Below are positions 14,301 through 25,300 of a stretch of 64,000 bases of DNA, piece after piece (positions within the stretch are counted from its first letter, which is position 1; every line of letters starts with the position of its first letter). The notes beneath the pieces were generated by a model. That model saw nothing but the letters and a program-made list of their open reading frames with translations. It made no database searches and was not told where the DNA came from. The stretch comes from Onthophagus taurus (taxonomy: Eukaryota > Arthropoda > Insecta > Coleoptera > Scarabaeidae). The stretch spans positions 26,273,001-26,337,000 of the forward strand of contig NC_091968.1 of NCBI RefSeq assembly GCF_036711975.1, read 5' to 3'. The position numbers and the translations under genes are program-made.

Positions 14301-14540
14301 TTCGTGCAAGTTCCATGGTACGTAAGTCTCAACAGTATTTAAACCAGATGCTCTCATTTTTCTCAAACGATCACTCCAATACTCTTTTGGTACTCGAAAA
14401 TAATGAAATGCTCCGCTTAGAATCGTTATGTTTTTACCGTTTAACGTAAAATAAGGTTTATCAATGTTTAAACCGCTCGTTATTGCACCGGCGCCGGCAT
14501 AATATTCATATAAACTAGGCAAAATATTAGTCAGGGACAT
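8396..14540 (-). CDS. Beta-galactosidase-1-like protein 2, GH35 (2 exons)
   Basis: Exon 1 is 14540-13766 and exon 2 is 9609-8396, joined in phase 1 (donor G|GTAAAA, acceptor TTTTAG), giving 662 aa. Vertebrate GLB1L2/3 proteins are of similar length. It belongs to glycoside hydrolase family 35, exo-beta-galactosidases that use two glutamates. The N-terminal barrel shows HYFRVP (46-51), YVPWNLHEP (73-81), RPGPYICSEW (118-127) and the acid/base motif VENEYG (182-187). The nucleophile motif TEFWTGWFDHWG (Glu267) starts exon 2, followed by FVGGTSFGFMNG and SYDYDAP. The C-terminal galactose-binding-like part shows GQSYGYI, VENWGRNNFG and GRYSSIGPQQTLFLP. No hydrophobic signal peptide precedes the barrel at the chosen Met, so the protein may be cytosolic or an upstream exon is missing. 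The 4.2 kb intron is packed with repeats. Both catalytic glutamates are present and there is no frame break, so it is probably functional. Confidence 0.93.
9718..10573. repeat. Repeat family A copy (galactosidase intron)
   Basis: First of about nine copies in the window of an AT-rich interspersed repeat of roughly 700 bp. Diagnostic strings are GAGTCCAAACATGACGCA, ATTAAACCCGAAGTTAGC, TGACATTGACATTTCAAA and CACCTGAAGTTAGTTATC. The unit has internal subrepeats of about 130 bp (the ACCGGAAGTT / AAAGGATTTTT block repeats). No open reading frame is present. Confidence 0.8.
10581..11047. mobile_element. Non-autonomous foldback element with 7-bp TSD
   Basis: 467 bp with terminal inverted repeats of about 115 bp. 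The left arm contains GGGCGAATTTAATTCAGAG and CTTGTGGCTATGACGACAG, and the right arm carries their imperfect reverse complements. TTATCAT flanks both ends (10574-10580 and 11048-11054) and appears once in uninterrupted family A copies, so it is the target-site duplication. No coding capacity. Confidence 0.75.
11048..11379. repeat. Repeat family A, continuation
   Basis: Sequence resumes with ATCATATAATAGACAACTTC directly after the inserted MITE, then runs through a second family A unit up to the gene-tail satellite copies that start near 11380. Confidence 0.7.
11380..11860. repeat. Three copies of the LRMDA-tail satellite inside the galactosidase intron
   Basis: Units of about 183 bp with GGCAACCCATTTAGCAGAA, TTGCGGTGTGGTCGAAA and TTGTTCTTAACACTTCT. 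These are the same repeat as the array at 14790-16229, which matches the last exon of the LRMDA-like gene. Here they are embedded in family A sequence. Confidence 0.8.
11861..12297. repeat. Repeat family A copy
   Basis: Contains AACCGGAAGTTGACCATAA, AAAGGATTTTTAATG and the ATTAAACTCGAAGTTAGC variant of the family A consensus. Confidence 0.7.
12298..12440. repeat. ~140-bp dispersed repeat with a TCTCACGA palindrome
   Basis: Starts with CACGATTTATCGTGAGATC, a self-complementary string, and continues to AAAATCATAGCATTTTCAAC. The same sequence occurs in the opposite orientation at 37572-37730, so it is a dispersed element end or MITE. Downstream (12441-12900) there is an open frame with no recognised domain. 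Confidence 0.65.
12907..13289. mobile_element. hAT-type MITE with 8-bp TSD
   Basis: 383 bp bounded by the inverted repeats CAGAGCCCGGACAGTTTAGG and its reverse complement. The 8-bp duplication GTCATGAG flanks both sides (12899-12906 and 13290-13297). An 8-bp TSD and a CAG-type terminus are hallmarks of the hAT superfamily. There is no transposase. Confidence 0.88.
13425..13690. repeat. Partial repeat family A copy next to galactosidase exon 1
   Basis: Carries ATTTTATAAAAATTAAGAA, AAACCGGAAGTTGCTTATA and ACCTGAAGTTAGACATATA. It ends about 75 bp before the exon 1 donor. Confidence 0.7.
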
Positions 14541-14789
14541 TGTGGTTCAAGCTTAACTCTAAGAACGACTGCATTTGTAACAGTATTTTGGAGTTATTCG
14601 TCTTAAATTGGATGATTGCGGGTCACTTCAAAAGGTCAATTAAATATCTTCTTCGATTTGTGACGAAAACTGGACAATTTTTTAGCGACTAAACGAAAGA
14701 TACCGAAAAGAGAGACGTTTTTTTGAATTGATTTGACACAAAAACGCCACATTAAGGTTAAATTATTTTATTATGAAAGATGTCAATCA

Positions 14790-16229
14790 TCTTAATTGAT
14801 TAATAAATAAAATTTAATAAATAAAAACATTATATAGGCAACCCAGTTAGCAGAAATTTTTAAATAACACCATTTTTATTTCGATTTTCTGTAAATTGCG
14901 TTGTGGTCGAAAGCATGTTTAGAACTTTGTTCTTAACACTTTCCAAACACATCGGTAAACTCGTCCTGGTAATTAATTAATTCATTAATAAATAAATTTA
15001 ATAAATAAAAACATTATATAGGCAACCCATTTAGCAGAAATTTTTAAATAACAATATTTACTTCGATTTTCTGTAAATTGCGTTGTGGTCGAAAGCATGT
15101 TTTGAACATTGTTCTTAACACTTCTCAAACACATCGTAAATTCGTCCTGGTTATTAATTAATTGATTAATAAATAAATTTAATAAATAAAAATATTATAT
15201 AGGCAACCCATTTGGCAGAAATTTTTAAATAACACCATTTTTATTTCGATTTTGTGTAAATTGCGGTGTGGTCGAAAATATGTTTTGGACTTTGTTCTTA
15301 ACACTTCTAAAACACATCGGTAAACTCGCCCTGGTAATTAATTAATTCATTAATAAATAAATTTAATAAATAAAAACATTATATAGGCAACCCATTTAGC
15401 AGAAATTTTTAAATAACACAATTTTTATTTTGAATTTGTGTAAATTGCGGTGTGGTCGAAAATATGTTTTGAACTTTGTTCTTAACACTTCTAAAGCACA
15501 TCGGTAACCTCGCCCTGGTAATTAATTAATTGATTAATAAATAAGAAATATATATATATAGGCAACCCATTTAGCAAAAATTTTTAAATAACAGTTTTTA
15601 TTTCGATTTTGTGTAAATTGCGGTGTGGTCGAAAATATCTTTTGAACTTTGTTCTTACACTTCTCAAACATATTGGTAAACTCATCCTGGAAATTAATTA
15701 CTCGTAAAATGGTCGTTCATAAAGTTTTTGAGCTTCCTCTTTTTGATCAGAGTTTTTGATCGTCGATTTGACACAAAAACGCCACATTAAGGTTAAATTA
15801 TTTTATTATGAAAGATGTCAATCATCTTAATTGATTAATAAATAAAATTTAATAAATAAAAAGTATATATAGGCAACCCATTTAGCAAAAAATTTTAAAT
15901 AACGCAATTTTTATTTCGATTTTGTGTAAATTGCGGTGTGGTCGAAAATATGTTTTGAACTTTGTTCTTAACACTTCTCAAACACATCGGTAAACTCGTC
16001 CTGGTAATTAATTAATTGATTAATAAATAAAAAATTATATAGGCAACCCATTTAGCAGACATTTTTAAACAACGCAATTTTTATTTCGATTTTGTGTAAA
16101 TTGCGGTGTTGTCGAAAGTATGTTTTGAACTTTGTTCTTAACACATTGGTAAACTCGTCTTGGTAATTAATTAATAAATATATTTAATAAATAAAAACAT
16201 TATATAGGCAACCCATTTAGCAGAAATTA
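14790..16229. repeat. Satellite array sharing the 3' exon of the LRMDA-like gene (~166-186-bp units)
   Basis: Eight recognisable units start with ATAGGCAACCCA near 14833, 15019, 15200, 15384, 15558, 15870, 16037 and 16203. Read on the minus strand, each unit contains the last ~39 codons and stop of the neighbouring LRMDA-like gene, followed by about 55 bp of AT-rich 3' sequence. The unit near 15680-15760 extends further into the coding region but has an in-frame TAA. A second shared block (GATTTGACACAAAAACGCC) at 14731 and 15764 shows that larger segments were duplicated too. The array fills the space between the LRMDA stop codon and the galactosidase 5' end. Confidence 0.88.
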
Positions 16230-19200
16230 TTAAATAACGCAATTTTTATTTCGATTTTGTGCAAATTGCGGTGTGGTAGAAAGCATGTTTTGAACTTTGT
16301 TCTTAACACTTCTCAAACACATCGGTAAACTCGTCCTGGTAATTAATTGCTCGTAAAATGGTCGCTTATAAAGTTTTTGAGCTTCCTCTCTTTGATCGTC
16401 GGTTACGACGCGATCATCTAAATGAATGAGATTCGGAAATAACGAAATGATAAAGTAACGATATTGTAAATAATCGTAGAAATTTCCTCCGTTAAAGTAA
16501 GAAGGCGCCGCGGGGTTACCCATTAAAGATAAAAATTTGAGATTAGGACATGATTGTTGAAGTTTATTCGCCCAGGGATATAAATTTTGTATCTAAAACG
16601 ACATTAAAGAATTAAATTAACTAAAAATTTTTAAAACATTAATCACCTTGCAATGATTTAACCACAGCAATTCTAATTTTGGTAAAAAAGGAATTTCCGT
16701 ATCCGAACTAATTAGGTTATGATCGCAAATCAACGTCGTCAATTCATTAAAATCCTCCAAAAAATCCAACTTTTCAAATTCGTTATTACTTATATCTAGA
16801 ATTTGTATTCCCGGTGCGAGTTGTCTTTGTAATATTTTTGGCATTGAATGTAAACGTTCGTAAGCTAAAGATAACCTCCTTGAAATCGAAGAATCTTCAA
16901 CATTAGAACTGTCATCTAAAAAATGTTAAATAAGAAACTTATATCGGTATAATTCAAGATTCATCATGTCGCCAAATAGCCATATTAAGTTACCCCTTAT
17001 CTTGGATAGAACCATTTATCAAGCAGAACTTTTTGCTACAAACTTCAGCACCGTTTTGAATCTAGAAAAGTGGCAGAAAGGTGCATCCATAAACATTTTC
17101 GCAGACAGTTGGGTTGCTCTAAAGGCAATTCATACGTAAGAATCCACATTGATCAGAGAATGTACCAGCAACCTGAGAGAACATGCTAGGGGCAAAGAGA
17201 TATGCTTCCCAAAGAGCTAAATAATGCTGCCAGAATGCTAAATACTACTGGAAAAGACTAATAACTACTTGAAAAGAAGAAATATGCTCTCCAAAAAAGG
17301 TACCTTCTGCTTCCAAAATGCTAGATACTGGTGAAAAAGATTACGACCTGCTTGGAGAAGCCTAAATACGGCCGGAATAAATTATTATCTGCTTGGAAAG
17401 ATAAGATACTGTTTCCAAAAGACTTTTAACTACTTTCAGAATGCTAAAGATTGTTGGAAAGACTACTACTTGCTTAGATAAAGCTAGATATTATTGGCAA
17501 AGACTATTTAATGCTTTCAGAAGACTGTATACAGCTGCCAAAACACTACTAAGTGCTTGGAGATTACAATACTACTGGCTGAAGACTATTTACTGAAACT
17601 ATTCTTCTATTGAGTGATATCATTCTGTGTCTTCAGACGAATGTTTCTAGTTCTAGGTCGCAACCCAACCCAACCCATTCCATACATTGAGCTACGATGC
17701 CCCTCAGAACAAGTACATCATAAAGCTGAGAATGTTTGGTTAGGTAATTAATTGACTCCTGACTTAATTATTGTAATGTATCACAAGAAAGCGATTTTGA
17801 TAGATCCTTAATACACACAAGGAGAGGAGAGGTCCAAAAATTGGCCCCTAAGTAATTTCGCAAAACAGTCAATCAAGATTACATAACGTCCAGAATCTCC
17901 CATAACTACCTTTTGAATGATGAGCATACTAGAGATCAATCAATGGCAAATTATGACTATCTTCTATTTAGCATTAACAATACCAGCAATGCAACAAGGC
18001 TATATGGCAGATAATAAATAAAGAACTAAAAGGGAAGAAGCTAAATAAACTTCAATAATTATTTTTCCAAGGTAAATAAAAACTATCCCTGTTTTTTAAT
18101 CTTCCGACGCATAGCTAACCCCGATACTTTCTAGTTCTAGTTTTAAATGTATTTAGCGTTAGATTGTGGTATAGTTTTGTTGAAAAAACTTTCAGGTGTT
18201 AATGTCAACTTTAATTTTATTATTATATTCGTAATCTTTATAAAATAACCTTTAAAATGAGTCCAAACATGACGCACTTATCTCAAAAAACAAAAAAGTT
18301 AGAATAAAAAACATTAAACCCGAAGTTAGCAACAATGAAGATGTCAATTTAATTTAAAAATATTAATACCAACCTAAATTTCTGTTTTTTTTTAATTATA
18401 TTTTCGTTTTTGTGACAAATTTTAAGACATTGAATAAAAATTAAGAATATATCAAAATGACATTGACATTTCAAATCAAAAACTATGTCAAAATTGAGGT
18501 TGACATTTTACACCTGAAGTTACTTATCATATAATAAAGAAATGGACAACTTCGTGGTGTTGTTCCATGATGCATTTTTTATTAAAAAACCTTTAAAATG
18601 TGTCCAAACATGACGTACTTATCTCAAAAAACAAAAAAGTTAGTATAAAAAACATTAAACCCGAAGTTAGCAACAATAAAAACAGCAATTTAATTTAAAA
18701 ATATTAATACCAACCTTAATTTCCGTTCTTTTTTAATTATATTTTCGTTTTTGTGACAAATTTTAAGACATTGAATAAAAATTAAGAATATATCAAAATG
18801 ACATTGACATTTCAAACCGGAAGTTGCTTATATCTCGAGTAATATTTAATATTGGAATTAAACGTATTATGTTTGGGCTCATTTTAAAGGATTTTTCACG
18901 ATTACAAATATGTCAAAATTAAGGTTGACATTTCTAACCGGAAGTTGACGATAACTTCGTTAATATTGAAGATAAATATGTCGTGTTTGTACTCATTTTA
19001 AAGGATTTTTAATGAAGATTACAAATATGTCAAAATTGAGGTTGACATTTTACACCTGAAGTTAGTTATCATATAATAGACAAATGGACAACTCAAAATT
19101 CATTTACAAACTGAAAAAATTGTTCAAAGTGATTAAGAACCAATTGGTAATGATTAAAAACTTGTCTAACTTATTGCAAAGTGGTACATTACAGTTCCAA

Positions 19201-21521
19201 ATTATTCAAAACAATCTAAACTGCATCTAAAGTTGTTCAAAACACGTTTACAACGTGAAGAAGTTGCTCAAAGTGATTAAAAATGCGTTGGTAATGATTC
19301 AAAATATCTCTAAATGTTTTAAAATTGCTCCAAAGCTATTACAAGTCGTTTAAAATTACTGAAAACTAATTTGGTGTTATCGAAAACTTGTCTAAATGAT
19401 TAAGAACAAGTTCGTTACCGTTCCAAGTTGTATAAAACAATTAAAAACTGCATTTAAAGTTGATCAAAATTCATTTACAAGATGAAAAAGTTATTCAAAG
19501 TGGTTAAGAACCAATTGGTAATGATTAAAAGCTTGTCTAACTTATTCGGAACTGGTACATTACAGTTCCAAGTTATTCAAAACGATTAAAAATTGCATCT
19601 AAAGTTGTTCAAAACACGTTTATAACTTGGAAAAGTTGCTCAAAGTGATTAAAAATGCGTTGGTAATGATTCAAAACTTGTCTAAATGTTTTAAAATTGC
19701 TCCAAAGCCGTTTAAAATTACTGAAAACTAATTTGGTGTTATCGAAAACTTGTCTAAATGATTAAGAACAAGTTCGTTACCGTTCCAAGTTGTATAAAAC
19801 AATTAAAAACTGCATTTAAAGTTGATCAAAATTCATTTACAAGATGAAAAAGTTGTTCAAAGTGATTAATAACCAATTGGTAATGATTCAAAGCTGTCTA
19901 AGTTATTCAGAACTGGTACATTACAGTTCCAAGTTATTCAAAACGATTAAAAATTGCATCTAAAGTTGTTCAAAATACGTTTATAACTTGGAAAAGTTGA
20001 TCAAAGTGATTAAAAATGCGTTGGTAATGATTCAAAACTTGTCTAAATGTTTTAAAATTGCTCCAAAGCCATTTAAAATTACTGAAAACTAATTTGGTGT
20101 TATCGAAAACTTGTCTAAATGATTAAGAACAAGTTCGTTACCGTTCCAAGTTGTATAAAACCATTAAAAACTGCATTTAAAGTTGATCAAAATTCATTTA
20201 CAAGATTAAAAAGTTGTTCAAAGTGGTTAAGAACCAATTGGTAATGATTAAAAGCTTGTCTAACTTATTGGGAACTGGTACATTAGTTCCAAGTTATTCA
20301 AAACGATTAAAAATTGCATCTAAAGTTGTTCAAAATACGTTTATAACTTGGAAAAGTTGCTCAAAGTGATTAAAAATGCGTTGGTAATGATTCAAAACAT
20401 GTCTAAATGTTTTAAAATTGCTTCAAAGCCATTACAAGTGATTCAAAATTACATCTCGAGTAATACTGGAATTAAACTTATCATGTTTGGGCCCATTTTG
20501 AAGGATTTTTCACGATAAATATGTCAAAATTGAGGTTGACATTTCTAACCGGAAGTTAACCATAACTTCATTAATATTGAAAATAAATATGTCATGTATG
20601 TACTCACTTTAAAGGATTTTTAATGAAGATTTCAAATATGTCAAAATTGAGGATGACATTTTACACTTGTTTAAAATAATACATTTGAAATAACCCAGTT
20701 CTACCTTAATAACAAGATAATAAGCTCTGATTGTAAGAATTCTGTTAAGCACGTTTGTACGCCATTGTGTATCGATCTCTTTGTCGGTAAGGTAGTTTTC
20801 CTGATTTTTAGTAACATTTCAGTAACTAAATAGTTGAGGTTAAAATACTAATCAATTTTTAGATAAATACGATTTTAACCAAGTACATATTTATTATCTA
20901 AAAACGTGCTAGGTAAATAAATGGCAAATAAACACCCCACAACGTTTTTTATGCACCTTTTCCTTTTGAATAACGAAAGCTCAAACGTCACTGTGACATA
21001 TTTATTTCAAAACATGATAAAACAAAACTCCCTGTTAATTTTGCCAACTTTACAACAATTTGACAGCTATTATAGAATAAAAATGAACTGTAATTTAGCG
21101 AAAATAACTTTACTTTTAACTTTATCAAATTGATTTTGTGCTTGCCTATAAAATAAAGACTTTGTAGGTTAGGTTTAGGTTAAATGCATTACTTGTGACA
21201 TCACATTGAAAGTTGATTTTTAAGCCACATAACGATTCTTGAATTTTTCCCTTATATCAAACGTTTATTTTATAAAATAAATTACTTACTTAAAAGCATT
21301 AAAGATCTTAAAGAAGTCATAGTATTCCGAAATCCTTCGTAACTGCTCTCACCTACGCAAAAGAATCCAGGAACATCTCGAATATCAAAAATTTGGTACG
21401 AATCCGAGGCTGAACTAAAAACCACTTGAAATTAGATTAATTTATTAAAAATAAATTTATCAAATATTGTTATTTCAATAAAGGGGTTGTTAAATAAATC
21501 TTACAGCTCCTCGTTATCCAT
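16230..21521 (-). CDS. LRMDA-like leucine-rich repeat protein (4 exons)
   Basis: Exons on the minus strand: 21521-21505, 21414-21290, 16915-16647 and 16592-16230. The phases agree at every junction and give 257 aa. The first exon is only 17 bp and encodes MDNEEL with the next base. The centre is a short LRR domain: IQILDISNNEFEKLDFL, then LTTLICDHNLI, then LPKLELLWLNHCK, then CPNLKFLSLMGNP. A capping segment follows (YRYFIISLFPNLIHLDD, residues 182-197), ending in DQREEAQKLY (203-212). This cap with Q-R-E-E-A resembles leucine-rich melanocyte differentiation-associated protein (LRMDA) and its invertebrate relatives, whose molecular role is poorly known. Residues 219-257 after the cap are encoded by sequence shared with the adjacent satellite. 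Intron 3 is 4.4 kb and repeat-filled. The LRR call is secure; orthology to LRMDA is likely. Confidence 0.85.
17160..17600. repeat. Degenerate short tandem repeat in LRMDA intron 3
   Basis: Loosely repeated units of about 55-65 bp built on TACTGGAAAGACTA / TACTGCTTGGAAAG-like strings (for example TTGGAAAGACTACTACTTGC). Strongly diverged, so unit borders are uncertain. Confidence 0.4.
18180..19092. repeat. Repeat family A (one partial and one full copy)
   Basis: Two consecutive units with GAGTCCAAACATGACGCA, ATTAAACCCGAAGTTAGC and CACCTGAAGTTAGTTATC. The second is broken after GACAAATGGACAACT, where the 366-bp satellite begins. Confidence 0.78.
19093..20452. repeat. Tandem satellite, ~366-bp higher-order unit, inside repeat family A
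   Basis: About 3.7 units marked by AAATTCATTTACAAG near 19098, 19467, 19833 and 20193. Within each unit, half-units of about 180 bp repeat in diverged form: GTTCAAAGTGATTAAGAACC against GCTCAAAGTGATTAAAAATG, and TTCAAAACTTGTCTAAATG against ATCGAAAACTTGTCTAAATG. The array is framed by family A sequence on both sides, so it appears to have grown inside that repeat. Confidence 0.85.
20453..20675. repeat. Repeat family A, 3' remnant
   Basis: Resumes with ATCTCGAGTAATACTGGAA and the AAAGGATTTTT / ACCGGAAGTTAACCATAAC blocks after the satellite. Confidence 0.65.
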
Positions 21522-22355
21522 TTCCTCCCTTTTTATTAATTGTAACTAAAATAGAGTTGTAATTTGGTTTAAAACTGTGTGAGGAATCGCTTTCAAGTTT
21601 ATCGAAAGTTAAAGTTGAACTGAGATAAATAATTTTTTATTTACACGAAATGAAGAAAGAAGGAAAGAAAGACAACTGGTTTTTTAGAGTTTCTTATCTT
21701 CTTTACTTACGTCTTTCAAAATAAAACTATTTATAGATGTAATAATAATAATAATATGTAGTTTTCTAGGCGAACGAGATTATTATCTTAATGTTCTTAA
21801 TATTTCTTTTTGTTGAAATGGGGTAATGATAAATCGATTAAGGTTATAATTTTGTTTTGGTGTGAAATTAGTCATTTAATTAATTATTTTTATGTAAAAA
21901 GTAAAGTTTTAATAAAAATTTATTTAATACATAAAGTTTAATCAAAAATGATTAATTTTAATTATTATTGATTGAAAATTAATAATTAAGTAATAATTAA
22001 GTGTGAAGTTAGGTTCAAATCGATTTTAAACATTTTCGACTATTAAGCTATAATTTAATAGATCGCTTTTTCATCAAGACATAATAACAAGGATTCTTAC
22101 CTATAATTAAAATAAAATATAAATTCCAGCCAATTAAGTTTTTATTTCATTATTTAATAATTATAACACCGTTATTACATCGATAAATTTTAACTTAATC
22201 ACAAATTGACATTATTTATTAATATTGCAATAATTTTTATTAATACTTATTTATTTCATTTTCTTAAATTAGCTTGTAATTCCCTTAAATTTCTAAACAC
22301 TCTTAACTGGAAATCGAAAAATTATTAATTAATTAAATTCTTTTAAATCACAACA
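21522..22355. other. Intergenic region between the LRMDA-like and CCHamide genes
   Basis: Very AT-rich with no gene seen. It should hold the promoter of the LRMDA-like gene (start at 21521) and the 3' UTR of the CCHamide gene, but I see no clear TATA/initiator pair. Confidence 0.5.
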
Positions 22356-25300
22356 TTAATAAATTACCCATTGCCTAAAAAGTGGTGATAAATTGCTTGC
22401 GGTTAAGACGAATTCCGGATTTTCATCGATTTGGACATCATCTAAGACCTCCTCGTTAATTTCATCGGAATTTCGCTTACCGACACCGCCGTAACATGAA
22501 TGACCGTAGCTTTTACAGCCTCCTGTAAACAAGAAAAAAACATAATAACGATTTGATTTAATTAAAATTGCCTTCCCACAATTTTAGAGTATCAAAGAGG
22601 TTTTTAATTGTTTAAAAGCTTTAAGACGGGGCTTAATCGAGTTTTCTTCTCAATTAAAAACCAAAGGGCGATTCCGAGGGTGTTTTCAACCAGGAACAGG
22701 TAAATAAAGATTTTGACTTGCGGCGGAAACGGGAGTTGTAAAGTATAAAAGCTGGATGATAGTAAAACATCAAAACAATTGTTCACGTCGAGAGAAAATA
22801 TAAAATAAATGGAATAAAATTTTTTAAAGCTATCCATAAAAATATATGGTACGAATATGTTGATTTTGGTGGATTTCTTTAGATTGTTTCGCTCAAAAAT
22901 TGGATCCATCACGTAAATGGAAGCGATGACGTGTTAAATTAACCCTAATTGTTTGGTTTATCGACATCCAGGGGATGTGACAAACTAATAAATCAAAATT
23001 ATACGAAACTAAACCATTACAGGTTATCTAAATTAGCTCATCCATTTATTATAAACCACGCTTCATAATTAAAATGTAACTACTTTCATATTTAAGATTA
23101 GCTTATCCTTAATATAGGTGTAGTTTAGATCGTTTAAGTTTTAGGTGTTGAATTTTCGTATTAAGAAAGGGGTATGTAAAATGATTTAGTAACCCGGGAA
23201 GATTTAATCCAAAAGATCTTTATTTGTTTCCGGATTACGTTTTCGTATTCAGAGCTAAGAAGGTCGAATTTTGTTTGGTGTATTTAGGAAAATCTCTTCT
23301 TAGCCAGCTTCTCTATTCTTGGAATCTGCAAGTTACTAATTTGGTGAGGATTTAACCGATTTTAAGAATAATTAAGAACGTCGATCGACTGGCGGGATTA
23401 AAACTTTTTAATTACTTCATTTTACCATCACAAGTTGTACAATTTATTTATTCCAAACGAAATTGATATTTTACAACATTATGTTTTATTAAATGTATCT
23501 TCCCAGATTATGTTAATTAAGAAATGATGTTTATATCAAATTAAAAAGGAGATTCCAAACTTTAATTTGGTGAATGAATCATTTCTTAGTTCCCATAAAT
23601 ACGATCTGGATGAGTGTTTAAAGTTTGGGTTTAATTTGACGTTTCTCCACTTGATTGAAAATCAACACATTTTTTTTAAAACTTTATAACTACTTTATTT
23701 ATACAAAATAAGAAACGATCCTTATACCAAATTAAAGAGGATAATTTAAAGTTTAATTTCGATCATAACTCATTTTTTAATTCCCATAAATGCAATCTAC
23801 ACGATTTATTAAAGTTGTTGTTTGAAATTAATATTTTTCGATTACAACATAACCTTTAAATAAATGTATCTACTTAGGTTGTGTTAATAAGGAAATGATG
23901 TTTATATCAAATTAAAAAGGAGATTTCAAACTTTATTTTGATATATGAATCATTTCTTAGTTCCCATAAATACGACCTGTATGAGTATTTAAAGTTTGGG
24001 TTTAATTTGACGTTTCTCCACTTGATTGAAAATCAACACATTTTTTTAAAAACTTAATAACTAATTTATTTATACAAAGCAAGAAATGATCCTTATACCA
24101 AATTAAAGAGGATAATTTAAAGTTTAATTTCGATCATAACCCATTTTTGAATTCCCATAAATGTAGTCTACACGATTTATTAAAGTTGTTGTTTGAAATA
24201 AATTTTTCGATTACAACATAACCTTTAAATAAATGTATCTACTTGGGTTATGTTAACAAGGAAATGATGTTTATATCAAATTAAAAAGGAGATTTCAAAC
24301 TTTAATTTGGTGTATGAATCATTTCTTAGTTCCCATAAATACGACCTGTATGAGTATTTAAAGTTTGGGTTTAATTTGACGTTTCTCCACTTGATTGAAA
24401 ATCACACATTTTTTTAAAAACTTTATAACTACTTTATTTATACAAAGTAAGAAACGATCCTTATATCAAATTAAAGAGGACAATTTAAAGTTTAATTTCG
24501 ATCATAACCCATTTTTTAATTCCCATAAATGCAATCTACACGATTTATTAAAGTTGTTGTTTGAAATTAATATTTTTCGATTACAACATAACCTTTAAAT
24601 AAATGTATCTACTTAGGTTGTGTTAATAAGGAAATGTTGTTTATATCAAATTAAAAAGGAGATTTCAAACTTTAATTTGGTGTATGAATCATTTCTTAGT
24701 TCCCATAAATACGACCTGTACGAGTATTTAAAGTTTGGGTTTAATTTGACGTTTCTCCACTTGATTGAAAATCAACACATTTTTTTAAAAACTTTATAAC
24801 TACTTTATTTATACAAAGTAAGAAACGATCCTTATATCAAATTAAAGAGGACAATTTAAAGTTTAATTTCGATCATAACCCATTTTTTAATTCCCATAAA
24901 TGCAATCTACACGATTTATTAAAGTTGTTGTTTGAAATTAATATTTTTCGATTACAACATAACCTTTAAATAAATGTATCTACTTAGGTTGTGTTAATAA
25001 GGAAATGTTGTTTATATCAAATTAAAAAGGAGATTTCAAACTTTAATTTGGTGTATGAATCATTTCTTAGTTCCCATAAATACGACCTGTACGAGTATTT
25101 AAAGTTTGGGTTTAATTTGACGTTTCTCCACTTGATTGAAAATCAACACATTTTTTTAAAAACTTTATAACTACTTTATTTATACAGAGCAAGAAATGAT
25201 CCTTATATCAAATTAAAGAGGACAATTGAAAGTTTAATTTCGATCATAACTCATTTTTGAATTCCCATAAATGCAGTTTACACGATTTATTAAAGTTGTT

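Noticed and set aside
22604..22912. A 102-codon minus-strand frame just upstream of the CCHamide peptide exon, considered as its signal exon.
   Set aside because: It has internal hydrophobic segments but no donor in the needed phase. The exon at 30629-30716 gives a proper signal peptide and the exact Lys-Arg junction.
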